DNA from: Geothrix sp.
GTDB taxonomy: Bacteria; Acidobacteriota; Holophagae; Holophagales; Holophagaceae
DNA: 5,286 nucleotides
Assembly (NCBI GenBank): GCA_023701165.1
Contig: JAMPXL010000106.1
Coordinates: forward strand, 1 to 5,286
Direction of reading: 5' to 3'
Part shown: positions 1 through 4,956 of the stretch, piece by piece
How positions within the stretch are numbered: position 1 is the first letter of the stretch
Layout of the letters: every line of letters starts with the position of its first letter
Translations under genes and position numbers: made by a program
Notes under the pieces: generated by a model
What the model was told of the DNA's origin: nothing
Seen by the model: the letters and a program-made list of their open reading frames with translations, nothing else
Databases searched by the model: none

Positions 1-296
1 GATTCCAGCTGGCCGCAGGCATGGCCATCGAGGTGGATGGCGTGCTGGACCTGCGTGGACACTCGCTCCAGGACGCCATGGAGCGCCTGAAGGATCGCCT
101 GGGAGACGGCCAGGTGCTGGGTTGGCGCAGCCTCCAGGTCCTCCTCGGCCCCGACCCCAAGCTTCATGAGGGCCTGCTGGCCCTGCTGGGCTCCGGTGAA
201 GCCCCCATGGTGGCCCGCTACGCCCAGGCCCCCGTGCCCATGGGCGGCAGCCAGGCCTGGCTCCTCTACCTCGTGGCCACGCCGGCCCAGCCCTGA
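1..296 (+). CDS. C-terminal end of a Smr-domain protein, possibly MutS2 (5' partial)
   Basis: The frame is open from the window edge (first full codon at base 3) to TGA at 294-296. An ATG at 21 lies in frame, but no convincing ribosome binding site precedes it, so this is probably the tail of a longer gene. The visible part resembles a Smr domain: a VLDLRGHSLQDAMERL segment (LDLRG codons at 45-59) followed by a helix and a hydrophobic strand ending in LLG. In MutS2 and other Smr proteins LDLRG is the first conserved motif, and a HGxG loop follows the second strand. Here the corresponding segment (141-161) reads LLGPDPK, so HGxG is missing. A C-terminal Smr domain with LDLRG is typical of MutS2, an ATPase linked to recombination control and rescue of collided ribosomes, but the MutS-like ATPase part lies outside the window. 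The MutS2 identity is an inference; a stand-alone Smr protein is the alternative. The next gene starts 22 bases downstream, suggesting co-transcription. Confidence 0.6.
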   Translation, partial: FQLAAGMAIEVDGVLDLRGHSLQDAMERLKDRLGDGQVLGWRSLQVLLGPDPKLHEGLLALLGSGEAPMVARYAQAPVPMGGSQAWLLYLVATPAQP

Positions 297-307
297 CCCG
301 ATTTCCC

Positions 308-311
308 GGAG
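308..311 (+). promoter_or_regulatory. Ribosome binding site setting the kinase start at 319
   Basis: GGAG lies seven bases before ATG 319. It decides the start: the reading frame is open much further upstream (an ATG at 166), but that stretch overlaps the preceding gene, and the PfkB fold begins at MSLLAVGS. Confidence 0.65.
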
Positions 312-318
312 AATACCC

Positions 319-1230
319 ATGAGCCTGCTGGCGGTCGGAAGTGTGGCCTTCGACGACCTGGAAACGCCTTTCGGACGGCGGGAACACGCCCTGGGCGGGT
401 CCGCCACCTACTTCTCCCTGAGCGCCAGCCGCTTCCATCCCGTGCGCATCGTCGCCGTGGTGGGCGAGGACTTCGGCCCCGACCAGATGCGCGTCTTCGA
501 GGGCCGCCCCATCGATCTGACCGGCCTGTCGAGGGTCAAGGGCCTGAGCTTCCACTGGAAGGGCGCCTACGGCTATGACCTGAACGAGGCGAAGACCCTG
601 GCCACGGACCTGAACGTGTTCGCCGATTTCCGCCCGGACCTGCCGCCGTCCTACCGGGAATCCCAGCACCTGTTCCTGGGGAACATCGACCCGGTGCTGC
701 AGCTGGACGTGGTGCGCCAGATGGCCAAGCGGCCCCGCTGGATCGCGCTGGATACCATGAACTACTGGATCCGCGGGGCCCGCCCGGCGCTGGAGGCCGT
801 CCTCAAGGAGGTGGACATCCTCCTGGTGAACGACGCGGAGGTGCGCGAGCTGACCCAGGAGCACAGCCTCATCAAGGCCTACAAGAAGATCCAGGCCATG
901 GGCCCCCGCACCCTCGTGGTCAAGCGCGGCGAGTACGGCGTGGCCCTCTTCACCCCCGAAGGCATCTTCGCCGCCCCCGCCTATCCGCTGGAGAACGTAT
1001 TCGATCCCACCGGTGCCGGCGACACCTTCGCGGGGGGATTCCTCGGCTACCTGGCCTGGATCGAGCGCATGGACGTGACCGCCCTCAAGCACGCGGCCCT
1101 GGTGGGCTCGGTCATGGCCAGTTTTACGGTCGAGCAGTTCTCCACCGAACGCCTGGAGCAGATCACGCAGGACGAAGTTCGCAACCGCTTGGCATTATTT
1201 TCAGATATGATCCGCGTCGAAGACCTATAA
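319..1230 (+). CDS. PfkB-family carbohydrate/nucleoside kinase, substrate unknown
   Basis: A 303-residue protein, the usual size for the ribokinase/PfkB family of cytoplasmic kinases that move the ATP gamma-phosphate to a sugar or nucleoside hydroxyl. It opens with a MSLLAVGSVAFDD strand, then the N-terminal glycine motif GGSATYFSL (about residues 26-34) that helps form the substrate site. The C-terminal PfkB signature DPTGAGDTFAGGF is intact at about 229-241, with the catalytic base expected at D235 and GAG forming the anion hole. A central ALDTMNYWI segment and the LLVNDAEVRELT stretch (compare the NxxE region of ribokinases) also fit. The start is ATG 319 with GGAG upstream. The substrate cannot be read from the sequence; adenosine/ribose-type kinases are possible, but nothing nearby names a pathway. 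It lies 22 bases after the Smr-like gene and 32 before the LysM gene, so it is likely part of the same transcript. Confidence 0.9.
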   Translation: MSLLAVGSVAFDDLETPFGRREHALGGSATYFSLSASRFHPVRIVAVVGEDFGPDQMRVFEGRPIDLTGLSRVKGLSFHWKGAYGYDLNEAKTLATDLNVFADFRPDLPPSYRESQHLFLGNIDPVLQLDVVRQMAKRPRWIALDTMNYWIRGARPALEAVLKEVDILLVNDAEVRELTQEHSLIKAYKKIQAMGPRTLVVKRGEYGVALFTPEGIFAAPAYPLENVFDPTGAGDTFAGGFLGYLAWIERMDVTALKHAALVGSVMASFTVEQFSTERLEQITQDEVRNRLALFSDMIRVEDL

Positions 1231-1231
1231 T
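1226..1231 (+). promoter_or_regulatory. Candidate -10 box before the LysM gene
   Basis: A perfect TATAAT overlaps the TAA stop of the kinase gene. It sits in a short A/T-rich patch (about 1189-1245) that stands out in this GC-rich sequence. Transcription would start near 1238, leaving a leader of about 25 bases before ATG 1263. No good -35 hexamer lies 15-19 bases upstream and there is no extended -10 TG, so this is a candidate internal promoter only. Confidence 0.35.
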
Positions 1232-1262
1232 CAGCACCACCTAATCTTTCTGGGGGTTCCTG

Positions 1263-2426
1263 ATGCACCAGCCCAATCGCCTGCATGTCGGTCGGCTGCG
1301 CGCCCTCGCCTTGGCGCCCGGTTTCCTCCTGGCCCTGGGGGTCGCGGCTCCGTCCCTTGAAGCCCAGGAACCCGCTGGCACAATCAAGGTCGAGGCGCAC
1401 AGTTCGAAATGGGAATATCCCAAGGAACTCAAGGTGCCGGAAGGTTCCCGGACCCATCTCGTCGAGAAGGGCGACACGCTTTGGGACCTGTCCGGGAAAT
1501 ACCTCGGCAACCCCTATGCCTGGCCGCAGATCTGGGAGCTGAACCAGTGGATCAAGGATCCGCACTGGATCTACCCCGGGGATCCCCTGATCATCGACCT
1601 CAGCCGGGCCGTGGCCACCGCCGGGTCCGTCCCCGATGCGATCTCCAACCTGCAGCCCGACCGGCGCCGTGCCGACCCCAGCGCCCTCCGTCGGCCTGAG
1701 CTGGGTTTCAGCTTCCAGGACTTCATCCAGCTGCCCTTCTTCGTCCCTGACGGCGCCGAAGCGCACTACAAGAGCCAGGGGGCCTTCACCCTCACTTCCA
1801 ACCGCCGCGAGGACCGCCGCTACCTTGCCGAGGGCGAGACGGTCTACATGAACGGAGGCCGCGAGCAGGGCGTCAAGGCCGGGGATCGCTTCCTCATCCT
1901 CAGGACCGTGGCCCGAAAAGTTCAGCATCCCACCGCCAAGCGCAAGATGGGAGACGTGGTGCAGCAGGCGGGCGTGGTCCGCGTCGTGACGGCCCAGGCC
2001 AAGGGTTCCGTGGCCGTCATCGAGCGCTGCATGGACAGCGTGGAGGTGGGCGATCACCTGGTGCGCTTCACAGAGCCCGCCAACCTGCCTCTCAACCTGC
2101 GCACGGATACCACAGACCCCGTGAAGGTGGCCCCGGATGCCTCCGTGGTGGTCTTCGCCCGGGATACCCGCCAGAACACCTCCCTCGGAGACATGGTGAT
2201 CGTGGACAAGGGCAGCAATGACGGCCTGAAGGTCGAGGACGTGCTGCTGGCCGTGCGCGTGAAGACCTTCTCCGTGGGCGCCGATGGCGACAAGAAGCCC
2301 GCCATGGAAACCACCACCCACTACATCGGCCAGGCCCTGGTGGTGCGCACGGAGGCCCAGACGGCCACCTGCCGCCTGCTCCGGTCCAGCGAAGAGATCC
2401 TGCCCGGCGATACCCTCACCCGCTGA
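1263..2426 (+). CDS. Exported LysM-domain protein with two related C-terminal modules
   Basis: A 387-residue protein starting at ATG 1263, with a G-rich ribosome binding site (GGGGG about six bases upstream). The N-terminus looks like a Sec signal peptide: basic residues (R6, R11, R13), a hydrophobic stretch to about A29, and a likely cleavage after LEA at residue 34. No lipobox cysteine is seen, so it should be periplasmic or secreted. A LysM domain, which binds N-acetylglucosamine-containing glycans such as peptidoglycan, spans about 64-111 (HLVEKGDTLWDLSGKYLG... DPHWIYPGDPLII). It is rich in tryptophan (W74, W87, W91, W96, W102). A linker to about 186 precedes two similar beta-rich modules, about 187-269 and 300-387. 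Each has a G-x-x-x-GhK-type turn, then a GxxxVV strand, ending in VGDHLVRF or PGDTLTR. The role is probably in the envelope, but the exact function is unknown. A strong terminator follows the stop. Confidence 0.85.
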   Translation: MHQPNRLHVGRLRALALAPGFLLALGVAAPSLEAQEPAGTIKVEAHSSKWEYPKELKVPEGSRTHLVEKGDTLWDLSGKYLGNPYAWPQIWELNQWIKDPHWIYPGDPLIIDLSRAVATAGSVPDAISNLQPDRRRADPSALRRPELGFSFQDFIQLPFFVPDGAEAHYKSQGAFTLTSNRREDRRYLAEGETVYMNGGREQGVKAGDRFLILRTVARKVQHPTAKRKMGDVVQQAGVVRVVTAQAKGSVAVIERCMDSVEVGDHLVRFTEPANLPLNLRTDTTDPVKVAPDASVVVFARDTRQNTSLGDMVIVDKGSNDGLKVEDVLLAVRVKTFSVGADGDKKPAMETTTHYIGQALVVRTEAQTATCRLLRSSEEILPGDTLTR

Positions 2427-2441
2427 GCCCCCCCTTCCGCG

Positions 2442-2474
2442 ACCAGGGCCCCCTTCCGGGGCCCTGGTTGTTTT
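2442..2474 (+). terminator. Intrinsic terminator after the LysM gene
   Basis: A perfect 11-bp GC-rich stem (2442-2452 pairing with 2458-2468) has a five-base CTTCC loop and runs into a T-rich tract, TTGTTTT (2468-2474). It begins 15 bases after the LysM stop codon. The T tract overlaps the stop codon of the convergent rsmG gene. The other flank has no T tract in the minus-strand direction, so it should work mainly for + strand transcripts. Confidence 0.88.
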
Positions 2475-3105
2475 AGAGTGCCTCCGGCCTCAACGCCACC
2501 ACGACGCGCTGCCCCCGGGTGGGCAGGTCATAGGGATGGGGCGTGGCCGCCCAGCCAGGCGGCAGGGGTTCATCGGCCCACTCGGAACCCTTGAGGGCCA
2601 GGAAAGGGGCGCCCGCCTTGCCGTGCCGGGACCACCAGCCCGCCAGCTGGCTGAGGGACCCCAGCGCCTTGGCGGTGCCCAGGTCCGCCTCCAGGGGGGT
2701 CAGGTCCTCCAGGCGGCCCTGCACGACCTTCAGGTTCGGCACCGGCAGTTCCAGGGCCGCCTGGCGGACGAAGGCCAGTTTCTTGGCCGCCGCATCCACC
2801 GCCAGCACCTCCAGGTCCGGACGGGCCAGGGCCAGCACCACCGCCGGGCACCCCATTCCGGTCCCCAGGTCCGCCACCCGGGCCCCAGGGGGAAGGGCCT
2901 CCAGGAAGGGCAGGATCGCAGCGGCATCCAGCAGCAGCTCTTCCCAACGCTGGTTGCTGGGAAGCGCCGTCAGGGCATGAGTACGGTTCCAGCGATCCAG
3001 CAGCGCCAGGTAGCGGCGCAGAAGGGGCGTGAGGGGGGCTGGCAGTCGAGGCTCCATGGCCTTCAGGATGCCAGGGAATGCATCGCCGGGTTGAAAGGTC
3101 TTCAT
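2473..3105 (-). CDS. rsmG: 16S rRNA (guanine-N7) methyltransferase RsmG (GidB)
   Basis: This is a class I SAM-dependent methyltransferase of the RsmG/GidB family, which methylates N7 of a guanine in the 530 loop of 16S rRNA (G527 in E. coli). With ATG at 3105-3103 it has 210 residues, the usual family length. Visible in order: an N-terminal helical part with LLDRWNRTHALTAL (about 35-48, compare the family KWNxxxNLTA), the SAM loop VADLGTGMGCP (77-87), an acidic strand end AVDAAAKKLAFVRQ (102-115), VVQGRLED (127-134), and FLALKG near the C-terminus. The frame stays open to 3213, adding 36 residues, but that part is AT-rich and unlike the family, so the later ATG is preferred; upstream GTGGA is only a modest ribosome binding site. 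ATG at 3057 is another possible start. Several usual family residues differ: the HxxDS motif reads LLLDAA, GFPG reads GCPA, and SRA reads AKA. It is convergent with the LysM gene and divergent from ybeY. Confidence 0.88.
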   Translation of the reverse strand: MKTFQPGDAFPGILKAMEPRLPAPLTPLLRRYLALLDRWNRTHALTALPSNQRWEELLLDAAAILPFLEALPPGARVADLGTGMGCPAVVLALARPDLEVLAVDAAAKKLAFVRQAALELPVPNLKVVQGRLEDLTPLEADLGTAKALGSLSQLAGWWSRHGKAGAPFLALKGSEWADEPLPPGWAATPHPYDLPTRGQRVVVALRPEAL

Positions 3106-3292
3106 TTCATCCACTTGTCTTTTGTAATCAGCATTTTTGTTCACTTTTAAACAGATTTTTATTTCAATCCGATCTAACATCATGCAAGCGCAACATCGAC
3201 GTATTTCATGCATCTAGAATATTGACATTGACGAATGATCCAATAGCGACCATGATGAACACCCTTTGATTGATCTTCCACAGGAGCCGGCC
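3106..3292. promoter_or_regulatory. AT-rich divergent intergenic region between rsmG and ybeY
   Basis: These 187 bases are clearly richer in A+T than the rest of the window, especially 3106-3260, and separate two divergent genes, so both promoters should lie here. Several A/T runs lie on the rsmG side (for example ATTTTTGTTCACTTTTAAAC around 3133-3152), but no well-spaced -35/-10 pair for rsmG could be named. The ybeY side has a better candidate, listed separately. Open frames through this region are short, with no plausible protein family. No clear RNA gene or strong hairpin was found. Confidence 0.55.
3228..3256 (+). promoter_or_regulatory. Candidate sigma-70-type promoter for ybeY
   Basis: TTGACG at 3228-3233 (5 of 6 to TTGACA) is followed after 17 bases by CATGAT at 3251-3256 (4 of 6 to TATAAT). 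A perfect TTGACA lies just upstream at 3222-3227 as part of a tandem ATTGAC ATTGAC repeat, but its 17-base-spaced -10 position (AGCGAC) is poor. Transcription would begin near 3263, giving a leader of about 30 bases to ATG 3293. Confidence 0.4.
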
Positions 3293-4018
3293 ATGACTGA
3301 GACCAAGCTGCCTTTCCAGATCGATTGGTCGAGCCGGAGTAAAATGCGTGGGCCCGGCGAACAGTCTCTCGGCAAGCTCCTACACAGCCTTCGAGATCGA
3401 CTCGCGCCTCATGCACAGGGTGTATCGCTGACTTATGTCGATGATCGTGGCATGAGAAAACTCAACCGCGAACATCGCGGGAAAAACATGACGACGGATG
3501 TGCTGAGTTTCCCATCCAGCGCCGAGAAGGGGGCTTTCCCGCACCTCGGTGACATCGTCATCAGCCTGCCCACGGCAGAGAAGATGGCCAAGAAATTCGG
3601 CGTCAGCCGCCGGCGCGAAGTGGAGACGCTGGTGATCCACGCGTTCCTCCATCTCTGCGGGCACGATCACGAAAAGGACCGCGGCGAGATGATGGCGCTC
3701 CAGGCGCAGCTCGAGCGGGAGCTGCTCGATGCCGAGCCGCTGTCCATGAGCCTCAAACGGGGACGCAAGCCCGGAAGCAAGGTCAAGAAGCTCAAGGACG
3801 GCAGCCGCGTGGTGGTGACGGGCCGGGCCGCGGCCGCCCTGGTCCGCCGGGAGCGGGTGAAGAAGGAGAAGAAGGTCAAGGTCCGCAAGGTGGTCAAGCC
3901 CAAGGAGCCCGCCGTGAAGCGCGGGCCGGGCCGCCCCCGCAAGGAGGCCGCCATCCCCGCGAAGCGTGTGGTGCGCCGCCGCCGGCCGGGCCCCTCCCGC
4001 AGCGGCGTGATCGGCTAG
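3293..4018 (+). CDS. ybeY: Endoribonuclease/rRNA maturation factor YbeY with long basic C-terminal tail
   Basis: This 241-residue protein starts at ATG 3293, with CAGGAG six bases upstream. A TTG at 3266 is in frame but lacks such a site and precedes the Shine-Dalgarno sequence. YbeY proteins are zinc-dependent and act in 16S rRNA 3'-end maturation and 70S ribosome quality control. The family core is clear: SLTYVDDRGMRKLNREHRGKN, then TTDVLSFP, then GDIVIS, and the metal motif HAFLHLCGHDH with expected ligands H116, H120 and H126. The usual motif is HGxLHLxGYDH, so A117 and H124 are variations, but all three ligand histidines remain. Family members are typically about 150-180 residues. Here the core ends near residue 154 and an 87-residue tail follows, in which about 34 residues are Lys or Arg. 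The tail includes KRGRKPG (155-161) and an AT-hook-like KRGPGRPRK (209-217). It probably binds nucleic acid (inference). The first ~190 bases of the gene use less GC-biased codons than the tail. Confidence 0.9.
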   Translation: MTETKLPFQIDWSSRSKMRGPGEQSLGKLLHSLRDRLAPHAQGVSLTYVDDRGMRKLNREHRGKNMTTDVLSFPSSAEKGAFPHLGDIVISLPTAEKMAKKFGVSRRREVETLVIHAFLHLCGHDHEKDRGEMMALQAQLERELLDAEPLSMSLKRGRKPGSKVKKLKDGSRVVVTGRAAAALVRRERVKKEKKVKVRKVVKPKEPAVKRGPGRPRKEAAIPAKRVVRRRRPGPSRSGVIG

Positions 4019-4035
4019 GGATTCAAACCTCCAGC

Positions 4036-4065
4036 ATGGCAAAAGAGCCCGAAGGCCGATAAAAT
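4036..4065 (+). promoter_or_regulatory. Candidate promoter for the TPR gene
   Basis: ATGGCA at 4036-4041 (4 of 6 to TTGACA) and TAAAAT at 4060-4065 (5 of 6 to TATAAT) are 18 bases apart in the short gap after ybeY. The A-rich patch stands out locally. A start near 4072 would leave a ~32-base leader containing a small GC hairpin (GGCCCG at 4074-4079 with CGGGCC at 4084-4089, four-base loop) just before the GGAG at 4095-4098. Read-through from ybeY is also possible, because no T-tailed terminator lies between the genes. Confidence 0.35.
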
Positions 4066-4103
4066 GGCCCTTTGGCCCGGTCCCGGGCCCCATCGGAGCC
4101 TCC

Positions 4104-4832
4104 GTGATCAATCTCCTGTTCGGCCTGGGCACCGCCCTCGCCGTCATCCTGGTGTGCAGCCTGCCCCGCCTGCTGGGCATGCCCCTGTGGGTCGGCATTC
4201 CGCTGGGCCTGCTCTCCGGCGGCGGCCTTTTCATCTGGCTGGGCAGGAAGGTGCAGCAGGAGCTTGAGCGCATTTTCACCCAGGCCGGGGAACTGCTGAA
4301 GAAGCAGCAGTTCGACAAGGCCATCGAGGTGATGAAGGAGGGCTACCGCTTCGCCCCCAAGCAGTTCCTCGTGAAGGGCAGCATCGACGGGCAGATCGGC
4401 GTGGTGCAGTACCTCCGCAAGAAGAACGACGAGGCCGAGCCCCTGCTGGCCGCCGCCTCCATGCAGCACTACATCGCCAAGGCCATGCTGGGCATCCTCC
4501 AGTGGAAGCGCGGCGAGAAGAAGAAGGCCAAGGAGACGTTCGCCCTGGCCCTCAAGGCCGGCAAGAAGGAAAGCCTGCTCTATGCGGTCTACGCCTATGT
4601 GCTGGTGGAGATGGGCGAGCGCGACAAGGCCATCGAGATCCTCAACCAGGGCCTGGGCATCTGCAAGGGCGACGAGCGGCTCATCACCAACCGCAACCTG
4701 CTGCAGAACGGCAAGGCCCTCAAGATGAAGGTCTACGGCGAGCAGTGGTACCAGTTCCTCCTCGAACGCCCCATGATCCGCCAGGAGGCTCCGGCCTTCG
4801 CGCGGGTGTCGCGCCGGGCGCTGCGTGGGTGA
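4104..4832 (+). CDS. Membrane-anchored TPR protein, function unknown
   Basis: A 242-residue protein with a GTG start at 4104. GGAG five bases upstream supports it, and the next in-frame ATG (residue 26) would remove the first membrane helix. Two hydrophobic segments at about 4-23 and 27-46 form a tight hairpin anchor, followed by a basic, soluble helical part. That part contains tetratricopeptide-like helix pairs at about 53-86 (QAGELLKKQQFDKAIEVMKEG), 122-153 (AKAMLGILQWKRGEKKKAKE) and 156-189 (YAVYAYVLVEMGERDKAIEI). TPR repeats serve protein-protein contact. The short loop between helices and the positive RK following the second suggest both ends face the cytoplasm (inference). No enzymatic motif is seen, and I do not recognise a named family. 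It lies 85 bases after ybeY and 124 before yebC. Confidence 0.8.
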   Translation: MINLLFGLGTALAVILVCSLPRLLGMPLWVGIPLGLLSGGGLFIWLGRKVQQELERIFTQAGELLKKQQFDKAIEVMKEGYRFAPKQFLVKGSIDGQIGVVQYLRKKNDEAEPLLAAASMQHYIAKAMLGILQWKRGEKKKAKETFALALKAGKKESLLYAVYAYVLVEMGERDKAIEILNQGLGICKGDERLITNRNLLQNGKALKMKVYGEQWYQFLLERPMIRQEAPAFARVSRRALRG

Positions 4833-4839
4833 GACCCGG

Positions 4840-4872
4840 CTTCGGAATCGCCGCTATGCGTCGATTCCGAAG
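4840..4872. repeat. Inverted repeat/hairpin after the TPR gene
   Basis: CTTCGGAATCG (4840-4850) and CGATTCCGAAG (4862-4872) form a perfect 11-bp stem. After one C/T mismatch, CGC/GCG extends it by three pairs around a TAT loop. It begins eight bases after the TPR stop. The bases after it (TATTGAAAAG) are not a proper T tract, so it is at best a weak or factor-dependent terminator; it may instead protect an mRNA 3' end or bind a protein. Confidence 0.7.
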
Positions 4873-4896
4873 TATTGAAAAGACTCTCTTCCCCTA

Positions 4897-4923
4897 CTCA
4901 GCAAACGCGAAGCGGTTGCTGAG
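4897..4923. repeat. Second inverted repeat in the yebC leader
   Basis: CTCAGCAA (4897-4904) and TTGCTGAG (4916-4923) pair over 8 bp. After an A/G mismatch, CGC/GCG closes a GAA loop. It ends 19 bases before the AAGGAG site of yebC, so it could lie in that gene's 5' leader. No T tract follows it. Confidence 0.6.
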
Positions 4924-4956
4924 CAGAACGAACGATTGATTGAAGGAGCAACCTCT

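Noticed and set aside
1047..2321. Long minus-strand open frame (424 codons)
   Set aside because: It lies antisense to the kinase end and the LysM gene. The predicted protein is His/Gly/Val-rich with no recognisable domain, as expected from the opposite strand of a GC-rich gene.
2284..3150. Plus-strand open frame of 288 codons opposite rsmG
   Set aside because: It overlaps the LysM gene end, runs through the intrinsic terminator and is antisense to rsmG. The sequence is Arg/Gln/Gly-rich without family features.
3106..3213. 36-residue N-terminal extension of RsmG from ATG at 3213
   Set aside because: The stretch is AT-rich, unlike the rest of the gene. It encodes residues with no counterpart in RsmG, and the ATG at 3105 gives the normal family length.
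3078..3269. Small plus-strand open frame in the rsmG-ybeY gap
   Set aside because: No ribosome binding site and no recognisable protein features; it overlaps the rsmG start antisense. The AT-rich region is better explained as promoter DNA.
4074..4089. GC hairpin before the TPR gene as a terminator for ybeY
   Set aside because: The stem is only six pairs and no T tract follows. It sits right before the TPR gene's ribosome binding site, so at most it affects translation.
3380..4324. Minus-strand open frame of 314 codons across ybeY and the TPR gene start
   Set aside because: It is antisense to a well-supported ybeY and spans an intergenic gap. Its composition is low-complexity, with no domain or ribosome binding site.
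4875..4903. TTGAAA as a -35 box for yebC
   Set aside because: The hexamer matches 5 of 6, but the bases 16-18 positions downstream (within CTCAGCAA) do not resemble a -10 box.
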